Assembly (NCBI RefSeq): GCF_010729305.1
Contig: NZ_AP022574.1
Coordinates: 1,922,001 to 1,986,000 of the forward strand
DNA: 64,000 nt
Direction: 5' to 3'
Source: Mycolicibacterium psychrotolerans
GTDB taxonomy: Bacteria; Actinomycetota; Actinomycetes; Mycobacteriales; Mycobacteriaceae
Of the stretch, positions 34,034-41,270 are shown one piece after another. A program made the position numbers and the translations under genes. Under the pieces are notes generated by a model, which made no database searches, had not been told where the DNA came from, and was given only the letters and a program-made list of their open reading frames with translations. The stretch's first letter is position 1. Every line of letters starts with the position of its first letter.

Positions 34034-34819
34034 TCATGAGTGATACACCTTCTCCCGCTCCAGGCTGGGATGGGGCACCACCGGGACGCGGCGTAACCGC
34101 AGCAGGGTGCCCTGCACCCGCATGCTCAACGCATTGCTCAGCGGGGCCAGCGGGGCGACCAACTGCATGGCGACGATCTGGGGGATCCCCGCGGACTTGC
34201 GGTGCCCGCGCAGCGTCGCGACGAACGCCGGATGGTGGTCACGGTGCAGTGAGATCCGCACGTCGAGGTTGTCGTCGGGCTGCGGCGCACTCACCAGGTA
34301 GTGGCCGTCGACGTCGTTGAACGGGGAGGCGTAGAGCTTCTTGGTCACCATCGCGGGCCGGTCGGCGGACGGCGGAAGCAGGTACGCGTGGCGGCCGCCG
34401 CAGCTGTTCTGCACCTCGGCGATCACGTAGCGCAGCAACCCGGACGCGTCGTGGCACCAGTACAGGGTCAGCGGATTGAACACGAACCCGAGCACGCGCG
34501 GCTGCAGCAACGCGGTGATGCGGCCGCCGCCCAGGTCGATGTCCTTGTCGGCAAGGAACGCGTCGACGCGGCCGCGCAAGGTGTCGTTCGGCGCCTCCCA
34601 CAGGTGATCGGCGGGGTCGAAGGTCGCGAACGGCCGGAGCCAGCGCGGCAACCGCGGCATCCGGTCGAGGTCGACGAACCAGCTGTAGCTGCGGTGCTCG
34701 AAGTAGTGGTGCACCGGCGCGCGACGCAAATGGGTGATGCGGGTGCGGTAGAGCGCTGAGGCTCCGCTTTCGCCGCGGGCGAGCGCGCCCGGCCGATCAG
34801 CTGCACACTGTTGAGTCAC
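34034..34819 (-). CDS. DUF1365 domain protein
   Basis: Protein of 261 aa of the DUF1365 family: ALYRTRITHLRRAPVHHYFEHRSYSWFVDLD opens the domain in order, then ITALLQPRVLGFVFNPLTLYWC and YVIAEVQNSCGGRHAYLLP. In many actinobacteria this gene is linked to a flavin amine oxidase and a cyclopropane-fatty-acid synthase; I recall Rv0448c near sigK in M. tuberculosis. Those partners are absent here. The GTG is 7 nt from a CCGAAT box, so transcription by SigK and a leaderless mRNA are likely. Confidence 0.88.
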   Translation of the reverse strand: MTQQCAADRPGALARGESGASALYRTRITHLRRAPVHHYFEHRSYSWFVDLDRMPRLPRWLRPFATFDPADHLWEAPNDTLRGRVDAFLADKDIDLGGGRITALLQPRVLGFVFNPLTLYWCHDASGLLRYVIAEVQNSCGGRHAYLLPPSADRPAMVTKKLYASPFNDVDGHYLVSAPQPDDNLDVRISLHRDHHPAFVATLRGHRKSAGIPQIVAMQLVAPLAPLSNALSMRVQGTLLRLRRVPVVPHPSLEREKVYHS

Positions 34820-34826
34820 ATCCTGT

Positions 34827-34853
34827 ATTCGGAGCGGTGAGGGATGTGGATTG
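34827..34853 (-). promoter_or_regulatory. Candidate SigK-dependent promoter
   Basis: On the minus strand CAATCC (34853-34848) and CCGAAT (34832-34827) are 15 nt apart; the described SigK consensus is CCATCC and CCGAAT. The -10-like box ends 7 nt before the GTG of DUF1365, first gene of the sigK-rskA operon, which fits autoregulation. Confidence 0.55.
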
Positions 34854-34876
34854 TTCCGCGGCGCCTGGATGGCGAC

Positions 34877-35941
34877 TCAGCGAAGGTCCCACGAGCGGGC
34901 CGCGGTGGCCAGCCCCTGTACCAGCGCCGACGTCGCAGGCGCCAGACCGTCGTCGCCGGGCAGGCCGCTGCGCGGGCTGATGCCCCGCACCCGGGACGAC
35001 AGCTCGAGCTGGGCGCCGCCGCCGCACACCCGGTTGACCGGATTGTCCGGGTGCAGACCGCGCAGCTCGCGCGGGATCGCGTCCAGGTCGGTGATGATCT
35101 GGTAGCCCGGAACGGTGACGTGCGCGGCCAGGTGCCGGGCGAGTTCGCGGTGCTGCCCACCGGCGAGCAGATGGGTGCTGCGGCCCACCCGACCGTAGCC
35201 GTGCAGCGACACGGCCACCTCGACGTGGGCCAGGAAAGCGGCCAGCCGCTCGGACTGGGCGGGGTCGTAGCGCGCCGACGCCAGGTGGTGCGGGTAGCGG
35301 TCGGGGTGCGCGACGACATAGAGCGAGGCACCCGCCGCGTCGGCGGCCCGGCGGGCGATGACGTCGGTCATCTGCTCCAGTCCGCCGCCGTGGATGGCCA
35401 GGAAGCCGAACCGCGACCGCAGCTCGCAGTCCTCGGTCACCCCGGGCGTCTGCAACAGCTCGGAAAGAGATTGTGGCGCAATCGAATCCGGTTGATTGCG
35501 GCGCTGCGGCCAGTGGGCGGGATCCCAGCGTTCCAGAAACTCGATCCACCGGGTCGGCAGGCCGTGGTGGCGGGCCCCTTCGAGGATCCGCTCGAGATAG
35601 CCGGGGCGTGGCGGGCCCGGCTCGATGCGGTGGTCGACGTAGACCCACGCCGTCTGCCTGCCGTGACGGGTCTGCACGGTCATCTCGTCGCGCCGGTAGC
35701 GCACCGGGACGCCTTCGGCACTGTCCAGCTTCGCCAGGTCGTGATCCGACAGCCGCCACAGCACGCCGTGCACCACCGCGCCGGGCACCGGTTCCACGGT
35801 GGCCACCCCGCGCTCGTTGATCAGCCAGTCGTGGTCGACGAGCGTGGCCGGCTGCGGGTCGGCGGCCTCGGGACAGCGCTGCGCCATCTGGCGTACGGAC
35901 AGGTTCGACCCGTACGCGAAGTAGCTGTGCCGCCGAACCAT
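34877..35941 (-). CDS. Gamma-glutamylcyclotransferase / poly-gamma-glutamate hydrolase fusion
   Basis: Two-domain protein of 354 aa. Residues 1-120 form a GGCT-like domain (YFAYGSNLSVRQMAQRCP, VHGVLWRLSDHDLAKLDSAEG, YRRDEMTVQ). Residues 165-354 match the zinc-dependent poly-gamma-glutamate hydrolase family (PF05908) with FLAIHGGGLEQMTD, SLHGYGR and CGGGAQLELS. Both halves act on gamma-glutamyl bonds in known families, so a gamma-glutamyl peptide or polymer is the expected substrate. No signal peptide is seen. The ATG directly abuts the mntH stop, so the two are co-translated. Confidence 0.82.
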   Translation of the reverse strand: MVRRHSYFAYGSNLSVRQMAQRCPEAADPQPATLVDHDWLINERGVATVEPVPGAVVHGVLWRLSDHDLAKLDSAEGVPVRYRRDEMTVQTRHGRQTAWVYVDHRIEPGPPRPGYLERILEGARHHGLPTRWIEFLERWDPAHWPQRRNQPDSIAPQSLSELLQTPGVTEDCELRSRFGFLAIHGGGLEQMTDVIARRAADAAGASLYVVAHPDRYPHHLASARYDPAQSERLAAFLAHVEVAVSLHGYGRVGRSTHLLAGGQHRELARHLAAHVTVPGYQIITDLDAIPRELRGLHPDNPVNRVCGGGAQLELSSRVRGISPRSGLPGDDGLAPATSALVQGLATAARSWDLR

Positions 35942-37171
35942 TCAGCTCGTCACTGTCAGATAGATCAGCACCACATTGAGCAGACTAATGAGCCCGGCGA
36001 CGACCCAGCCCAGGACCGTGGTCGTTCTGTTGTTGACGTCGCTGCCCATCAGCGCCTCGTCACCGGTCAGCCGGATCAGCGGGATCAGCGCGAACGGGAT
36101 GCCGAACGACAACACCACCTGGGACAGCACCAGCGCGCGGCTGGGGTCGACGCCGGCCGCCAGCACGACCAGCGCCGGCAGCAGGGTGATCAGCCGCCGG
36201 GCCAGCAGGGGCACCGAGCGGCGCAACAGACCCTGCATGATCATCGCGCCGGCGTACGCGCCGACCGACGAGGACGCGAGTCCGGACGCCAGCAGTCCGA
36301 TCGCGAACAGCAGGGCGACGGTGGGCCCGAGGGTGCTGCGCACCGCGTCGTGCGCGCCCTCGATCGAATCGGTGTTGTCCACCCCCTGCAGCGTGGTCGC
36401 CGCAACGAGCAGCATCGACAGATTCACGGCGCCGGCGACGAGCATCGCGATTCCGACGTCCCATCGGGTGGCGCGCAGCAGAGCCGTCCGCATCGGGCCG
36501 GCCGGGGGATGACCGTGCCGGTCGCGGGTCAGTCCCGAATGCAGGTAGACGGCGTGGGGCATCACGGTGGCGCCGAGCATCGCGGCCGCCAGCAGGATGC
36601 TCTCCGGTCCGTCGAAGCGCGGCACGAGGCCCGCGGCGGCCTGTCCGAGGGCAGGCGGGGCCGCGATCAGGCTGGTGAAGAAGCCGATCGCGATGACCAG
36701 CAGCAGGCCGGTGATGACCCGCTCGAAGACGTTCTGGCCGCGGCGATCCCTGATCAGCAACAGGATCAGCGACACCGCGCCGGTGATGACGCCGCCGACC
36801 AACAGCGGCAGGTCGAACAGGAGGTACAGCGCGATGGCCCCGCCGACCACTTCGGCGAGATCGGTTGCCATGGCGACCAGTTCGGCTTGCAGCCAGTAGG
36901 TCAGCCGGGTTCCCCTGCCCATCCGGGCTCCGACGGCCTCGGGCAGCGACCGGCCGGTGACGAGTCCCAGTTTGGCCGAGAGGTACTGCACGAGGCACGC
37001 CATCACGTTGGCGACCACGATCACCCAGACGAGCAGGTAGCCGAACTGTGCACCGGCGCTGACGTTGGCGGCGACGTTGCCGGGATCGACGTAGGCGATG
37101 GCCGCGACGAACGCGGGTCCGAGCAGGAGCCAAAGGGGCCGTGGCCGGGCATCGACGTCGGAAGCCACCAC
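35942..37171 (-). CDS. mntH: Nramp-family Mn2+/Fe2+ transporter MntH
   Basis: Proton-coupled divalent metal importer, 409 aa, 11 TM helices. The metal-site motif YVDPGN in TM1 and MPHAVYLHSG in TM6 are intact; GRSLPEAVGARMGRGTRL is the conserved loop between. Two GTG codons in tandem are candidate starts, with AAAGGAGA directly upstream; the second has better spacing. A TTAGGGTAGCC half-site about 40 bp upstream resembles mycobacterial metalloregulator boxes. H37Rv has mntH (Rv0924c) in a similar neighbourhood. Confidence 0.95.
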   Translation of the reverse strand: MVASDVDARPRPLWLLLGPAFVAAIAYVDPGNVAANVSAGAQFGYLLVWVIVVANVMACLVQYLSAKLGLVTGRSLPEAVGARMGRGTRLTYWLQAELVAMATDLAEVVGGAIALYLLFDLPLLVGGVITGAVSLILLLIRDRRGQNVFERVITGLLLVIAIGFFTSLIAAPPALGQAAAGLVPRFDGPESILLAAAMLGATVMPHAVYLHSGLTRDRHGHPPAGPMRTALLRATRWDVGIAMLVAGAVNLSMLLVAATTLQGVDNTDSIEGAHDAVRSTLGPTVALLFAIGLLASGLASSSVGAYAGAMIMQGLLRRSVPLLARRLITLLPALVVLAAGVDPSRALVLSQVVLSFGIPFALIPLIRLTGDEALMGSDVNNRTTTVLGWVVAGLISLLNVVLIYLTVTS

Positions 37172-37260
37172 TCTCCTTTTCTGTCCGAGTGCTCGAAGAG
37201 AAAAGTTAGGGTAGCCGAAATCTCCCGATCAAGGCAAGGCGTGCGCTGAGGGTGCGCAGA

Positions 37261-37494
37261 TCATGGGAAGAAGCCGAACGCGCCGAAGGGGTAGTAATCC
37301 CCGCCCTGCCAGCCGCCCCAATTCCAGGGCGGCGGCGTTGCGGTGAGTTGCGTGCTGCCGTTGGTCTCGCACCACGTGACGGTCTTGCCGACGTCAGTGC
37401 ACTTGGGTGTCGCGCCGGCAACGGCCGAACTGCCGAGCGTCACGACAACGCCGGCGACCGCGACCAGGGAGCAGCGCACGAGCCGTCTCATCAT
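37261..37494 (-). CDS. Small secreted protein, unknown function
   Basis: Seventy-seven residues with a clear Sec signal: MMRRLVRCSLVAVAGVVV followed by a SAVAGA cleavage site near residue 29. The mature ~48 residues contain two Cys (KCTDVGKTVTWCETNG) that could form a disulfide, then a Trp/Gly/Tyr/Phe-rich tail. GGAG lies 5 nt before the second ATG. It lies just downstream of a similar small secreted gene. No homologue recognised. Confidence 0.65.
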   Translation of the reverse strand: MMRRLVRCSLVAVAGVVVTLGSSAVAGATPKCTDVGKTVTWCETNGSTQLTATPPPWNWGGWQGGDYYPFGAFGFFP

Positions 37495-37522
37495 GTCTCC
37501 GATCGCCGTTCCCGTTCGTCCG

Positions 37523-37777
37523 TCAGAGGACCATGGGGCCGTAGCCCCATGGGAAGCCGCCCTCCCAGGGCTCTGCGTACACGCCGGGACGCGAGTCGAT
37601 CTGCGCGTTGCCGGGTGACTGGCAATCGGTGTTCGAGCCGCCCTGGAAACCGCCACCCTGGCCGGTCTCGACACAGGACGGTTGGGCCAGTGCCGCAGGC
37701 GCGGCGGCGATCGCGACAGAGGCGCCGCCGGCGACGAGGAGAGCAGCGAGGGTACTCAGGCGAGCCTTCATCTTCAC
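37523..37777 (-). CDS. Small secreted protein, unknown function
   Basis: Eighty-four residues: basic MKMKAR, hydrophobic LAALLVAGGASVAIAA, cleavage after AALA. The mature chain has two Cys (PSCVETGQGGGF and NTDCQSPG) and ends with EPWEGGFPWGYGPMVL. Layout parallels the adjacent 77-aa protein (two Cys, then a Gly/Trp/Pro-rich tail), suggesting an old tandem duplication. GGAAGGAA lies 3 nt from the GTG; an ATG 6 nt further is also possible. Confidence 0.65.
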   Translation of the reverse strand: MKMKARLSTLAALLVAGGASVAIAAAPAALAQPSCVETGQGGGFQGGSNTDCQSPGNAQIDSRPGVYAEPWEGGFPWGYGPMVL

Positions 37778-37796
37778 GGGTTCCTTCCCAGCGTGG

Positions 37797-38873
37797 TCAC
37801 GGCTTAGCGTACAGACCTTTGCCAGTTATGGGCGGTAAGTCGAGAGCGGTGACGATCCCGGGTGCGGCGTCGATGACGGCCGGAATCGCGTTCACCACAC
37901 GGGCTGCCGTGGCCACCAGGCCGGCGTGGTTGTGGTCGCCGTTGGGGCTGTGCAGGCACAGATCCAGGGCGTAGGAGGGTTCGCCGGTGATCTCGATCCG
38001 GTACGAACCGCCCGGTTGGGCCGGCTGCGGCCAGTCAGGGCACAGGTCGTCGCGCAACCGGGTGACGTGTTCGAGGACGACGGCGACCTCGCCGTCCTTC
38101 ATCCCGCGGACTTCGAAACGGATTGCGGCAGTAGTGCCTTCGGCGATGTGTCCGGAGGCGATGTCGAAGTCCTCTGGAGCCGGCACCCGTACGTGGGTCT
38201 CGGTCACCTCGTCGAGTTCGAGGCCGAGACCGGCGGCGAGCTGACGCACCACCGATCCCCACGCCAGGCTCAGGACGCCGGGCATCAGCAGCATCGGCGT
38301 CTCGTCGAGGCTGCCGCCGAACCCCATCACGTCGAACATCACCGTCGCGCTGTCGTAGGTGTCGTAGTTGATGATCTCCATGCAGCGGATCTGCTCGACG
38401 CTCTGACAGGTGCCCGCCAGTGCCATCGGCAGCAGGTCGTTGGCGAAGCCCGGATCGATGCCGTTCACGAAGACGCTCGCATTGCCGGCCTTCGCGGCCT
38501 CCTCGATCGGTGCCACCATCTCGTCGGGCAGCACCCCCCACGGGTACTGGAGGAACACGGCGCTGCTGCCGACGACGTTGACCCCGGCGCTCAGGATCCG
38601 GCGGTAGTCCTCGAGTGCGTCGGGCAACCGGTTGTCGGCCATCGCGGTGTAGACCGCGCACTCCGGTCCGGTGGCGAGCACGGCGTCCAGATCGGTGGTG
38701 GCCAGCACGCCCGTCGAATCCCGCAGTCCCGCAAGCTCGGCGGCGTCCTTGCCGGCCTTCGCCTCCGACGACACCCACACCGCGGTGAGCTCGAACCGAG
38801 GGTCGGTGATCAGTTGGGTCAGCGCATGCCTGCCGACGTTTCCGGTTCCGATGGCGGCGACTCGAATCGTCAT
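37797..38873 (-). CDS. DapB-like NAD(P)-dependent dehydrogenase
   Basis: Protein of 358 aa with an N-terminal Rossmann domain (RVAAIGTGNVGRHALTQLI) as in dihydrodipicolinate reductase, GSSAVFLQYPW, FVNGIDPGFANDLLP and a long alpha/beta C-terminal domain. It belongs to the 2,4-diaminopentanoate dehydrogenase-like group, not true DapB. I recall a 358-aa equivalent, Rv0926c. It follows the SDR gene by 9 nt, so both share the promoter with the KstR-type box. Substrate unknown; a steroid or lipid intermediate would fit that box. Confidence 0.85.
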   Translation of the reverse strand: MTIRVAAIGTGNVGRHALTQLITDPRFELTAVWVSSEAKAGKDAAELAGLRDSTGVLATTDLDAVLATGPECAVYTAMADNRLPDALEDYRRILSAGVNVVGSSAVFLQYPWGVLPDEMVAPIEEAAKAGNASVFVNGIDPGFANDLLPMALAGTCQSVEQIRCMEIINYDTYDSATVMFDVMGFGGSLDETPMLLMPGVLSLAWGSVVRQLAAGLGLELDEVTETHVRVPAPEDFDIASGHIAEGTTAAIRFEVRGMKDGEVAVVLEHVTRLRDDLCPDWPQPAQPGGSYRIEITGEPSYALDLCLHSPNGDHNHAGLVATAARVVNAIPAVIDAAPGIVTALDLPPITGKGLYAKP

Positions 38874-38882
38874 GGGTGTCCT

Positions 38883-39674
38883 CTACAGATCGGGGATGGG
38901 CAGATCGAGGTTGGGATAGGTGATGCCGCCGTCGACTTCGAGCGTCTTACCGGTGAGGTAGCCGCCGGCGGGGGAGGCGAGATACACCGCGGCCGCGGCG
39001 ATGTCGAGGGGGTCGCCGAGCCGGCGCATCGGGGTGGCCTGCTCCATCGGGGTGCGCAGGGCATCGTTGCTGGCCACGATGTCCAGCGCGGAGGTCAGGA
39101 TCGAACCGGGGGCGATGGCATTGACCCGGATGCGCGGCGCGAGGTCGAGCGCCGAGAGCCGGGTGTAGTGCGCCAGCGCCGCCTTGGCGGTGCCGTAGGC
39201 GGCGAACCCGCGGCCGGCCAACCGCCCCATCGTCGAGGTGATGTTGATGATGCTGCCGCCGCCGGAGTGCTCGATCATCAGCGGCGCCGCGGCGACGGTG
39301 AGCGCGTGGGCGGTGGCGACATTGAACGCGAACGCGTCGCGCATGTCCTTCGCCGAGGTGTTCAGCAGGGCGTTCGGCATCGTGCCGCCGACGTTGTTGA
39401 CGACGATGTCTAGTCTGCCGAACGCCTCCACCGCCTCGGCGGCGAGCGCGGCGGTGTCCTCGGAGCGGGCGAGGTCGGCGACGACGATGTGCGCGCGCCG
39501 TCCGGTCGCGCCGACCTGCTCGGCGACCTCCTCGAGTTGGGCCTGCGTCCGTGCGGCGATCAGCACGTCAGCGCCCGCTTCGGCGAACGCGAGCGCCATC
39601 GCGGCGCCGAGACCCCGGCCCGCCCCCGTCACCACTGCCACCTGATCGTCGAGCCGGAACCTGTCCAGAATCAC
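38883..39674 (-). CDS. SDR family oxidoreductase
   Basis: Classical short-chain dehydrogenase of 263 aa: [17 protein letters not shown], catalytic Ser in INITSTMG and YGTAK, and VDGG near the C-terminus. The GTG was chosen because it lies exactly 7 nt after TAGCGT (39682-39687); the frame remains open 9 nt further upstream into that box. The length equals my recollection of Rv0927c. A perfect KstR-type operator is centred about 50 bp upstream, suggesting derepression during sterol catabolism. Confidence 0.92.
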   Translation of the reverse strand: MILDRFRLDDQVAVVTGAGRGLGAAMALAFAEAGADVLIAARTQAQLEEVAEQVGATGRRAHIVVADLARSEDTAALAAEAVEAFGRLDIVVNNVGGTMPNALLNTSAKDMRDAFAFNVATAHALTVAAAPLMIEHSGGGSIINITSTMGRLAGRGFAAYGTAKAALAHYTRLSALDLAPRIRVNAIAPGSILTSALDIVASNDALRTPMEQATPMRRLGDPLDIAAAAVYLASPAGGYLTGKTLEVDGGITYPNLDLPIPDL

Positions 39675-39718
39675 GGCCGTCACGCTAGCAAGCCCGCGGC
39701 ACTGCCGTGGGCGGTTTC

Positions 39719-39732
39719 TGGAACACGTTCTA
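39719..39732. promoter_or_regulatory. KstR-type operator
   Basis: TGGAACACGTTCTA fits the KstR consensus TnnAACnnGTTnnA at every fixed position. It lies 45-58 bp upstream of the SDR start. The same 14 bases, reverse-complemented, occur at 59119-59132. Confidence 0.75.
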
Positions 39733-39767
39733 TTTTGTCGATCAGGTGGGTACGAGCCGGTCCTGCG

Positions 39768-40220
39768 TCATCGTCGGCGGACGAGCAACGAGATGCACGA
39801 CTGCATGACGGCGAAGATGAACGCTGTGCTGATGCCGAACAGCATGACGCCGTTGACCGCCTCCAGCGCGCTGATCATCCGCAACCGGGACGGCAGCACC
39901 AGTCCCGGGATGTCGAGGGTGATCATGGTTCCCAGTGAATAGACCGATGCGTCGGCGAACGAGTCGAATGCGCCGAGCGACCGGTATGCCGACGCCCAGA
40001 GCACCCCCTCGAGCCCGTGCATCAGGGCCAGGGCCACGGCGACGAATCCGATGCTCCCGATCACGGCAGGAATCGCCTTCTGCGGAACCAGCGTGTGCTT
40101 CTCGATGCGGGCGCGGATCCGCGATTCCATGCCGAACGCCATCATCACCACCACGGTGGTGTGGAGGGTGATGGTGAGCACGATGAGCGACAGGCCCACG
40201 ATCCAGCTCGCCACATTCAT
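39768..40220 (-). CDS. Two-TM ion-channel-like membrane protein
   Basis: Membrane protein of 150 aa with N-terminal helix VASWIVGLSLIVLTITLH, a second helix after EKHTLVPQKAIPAVIGSIGFVAVALAL, a re-entrant-like segment DASVYSLGTMITLDIPG, and a final helix LEAVNGVMLFGISTAFIFAVMQ. The layout is that of two-pore/KcsA-like potassium channels, but the selectivity filter TxGYGD is replaced by TMITLD, so potassium selectivity is doubtful. It lies 18 nt after the hemophore-like gene on the same strand. Confidence 0.72.
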   Translation of the reverse strand: MNVASWIVGLSLIVLTITLHTTVVVMMAFGMESRIRARIEKHTLVPQKAIPAVIGSIGFVAVALALMHGLEGVLWASAYRSLGAFDSFADASVYSLGTMITLDIPGLVLPSRLRMISALEAVNGVMLFGISTAFIFAVMQSCISLLVRRR

Positions 40221-40238
40221 CGCGCGCGCCTGACAGGC

Positions 40239-40601
40239 TTATTTGCAGCGGTCCAGGAAGTCGACCGCGGGTTGCTTGATGCCTTGCATCTCAGCTCGCA
40301 CCTGCGGGTTGGCGTCCAGGTACGCCTGCACCTTGGGTTGCATCTCCTCCCGCGACTGGCCTTCGAGCGTTGCGAAGAAGTCGTTCACCGGTGGATGGGT
40401 GAACAGATAGGCCGACGTGGCCGCGGCGACTCCGGCCCGCACTCCCGCCCAGTCCGCGGGAGTGCAGTTCGGCGGCTTGGGTGACGGTGGTTGAGCAGTT
40501 GCCACCGCGGCTCCACCGAAGAGCATCGCGCCGGCCAGTGCGCCGGCGCCCACGGCGCTCATCACGGCATGTGGCCGAATTCCTCTGGGGGACAACATCA
40601 T
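40239..40601 (-). CDS. Secreted hemophore-related protein
   Basis: Protein of 120 aa: signal peptide HAVMSAVGAGALAGAMLFGG with cleavage after ATAQ region, then PPNCTPADWAGVRAGVAAATSAYLFTHPPVNDFF, and a C-terminal FLDRCK. The helical core with one Cys at each end and the HPxVNDFF-like segment is that of the mycobacterial hemophore-related family, which carries haem outside the cell. GAAGGAGAA precedes the start. Haem binding itself cannot be verified from sequence. Confidence 0.85.
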   Translation of the reverse strand: MMLSPRGIRPHAVMSAVGAGALAGAMLFGGAAVATAQPPSPKPPNCTPADWAGVRAGVAAATSAYLFTHPPVNDFFATLEGQSREEMQPKVQAYLDANPQVRAEMQGIKQPAVDFLDRCK

Positions 40602-40664
40602 GAATTCTTCTCCTTCAAAAGAGTGACTGTCTCGGACGCCCGGACGGACATTCCGCGAGTGGCC

Positions 40665-41063
40665 TCAGCGTCGTCCACCACGCCGACCACCACCGCCGCC
40701 CGGTCGGGGTGCTGGTCCGGGGCGCCCCGCACCCGGAGGCCCGGGACGCCCGACCCCGGGAGGTCCGGGAGGCCCGATTCCGGGAGGCCCGATACCCGGA
40801 GGCCCGGGAATCGGGACGTCGAGGTCGAGGTCGACGTCGACGAGGTCCGGGACCCAGACCGGTAACCACGGATCGACGTACACGGCAGGGGGCGGAGGAA
40901 ATTCGCAGATCACCGTCGTGAAGTTCCAGTACATGCCCGGTGGGCACGGCGGCGGTGGTGGTGGTGGTTGGGCGTGACCAGCCGCCGGTGAGGCGAGTTC
41001 CATCAGCGGCAGACATGCCAACACGACGGCCGATACGGCGCTGCGCCGCAGCCAAGAATTCAT
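40665..41063 (-). CDS. Secreted Pro/Gly-rich protein
   Basis: Secreted protein of 132 aa. Signal peptide MNSWLRRSAVSAVVLACLPLM with cleavage near AGHA; then an eight-Pro run, a small two-Cys segment (CPPGMYWNFTTVICEF), an acidic VDVDLDLDV stretch, and a C-terminal tail of GPPGIGPPG-like units ending in basic GRR repeats. The tail is encoded by short direct repeats. The YWNFTTVIC segment resembles other small mycobacterial exported proteins. AGAAGAGG precedes the ATG. No function is known to me. Confidence 0.7.
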   Translation of the reverse strand: MNSWLRRSAVSAVVLACLPLMELASPAAGHAQPPPPPPPCPPGMYWNFTTVICEFPPPPAVYVDPWLPVWVPDLVDVDLDLDVPIPGPPGIGPPGIGPPGPPGVGRPGPPGAGRPGPAPRPGGGGGRRGGRR

Positions 41064-41270
41064 GGGGCCTCTTCTCTGGAGTGGGCTCTTCCGCTCCCTC
41101 GGTTGCCGACCCGTGGGCAGGCTCGCCGGTCGCGCCGGAGCGGGAGAGCAGCAGAACCGCTGAGAGCAGTTCATCTGCTTCGACGGCACCTCGGATAGTG
41201 CCGATGGGTGTGCTGCCGGGGGCCTTTGGTCCCTCGGCGCAGGTCCTACGGCTGGGTGCCGCTGGCGCTG

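Noticed and set aside
34877..35941. Poly-gamma-glutamate hydrolase as evidence of a phage remnant
   Set aside because: The gene is fused to a GGCT domain, coupled to mntH and shows ordinary composition; no other phage genes are around it.
37172..37260. Manganese riboswitch upstream of mntH
   Set aside because: The leader is only about 90 bp before the next gene and shows no yybP-ykoY-type conserved helices.
41064..41270. Small gene between the Pro/Gly-rich protein and ku
   Set aside because: About 200 bp with no frame having a plausible start, ribosome binding site or recognisable protein; treated as intergenic.
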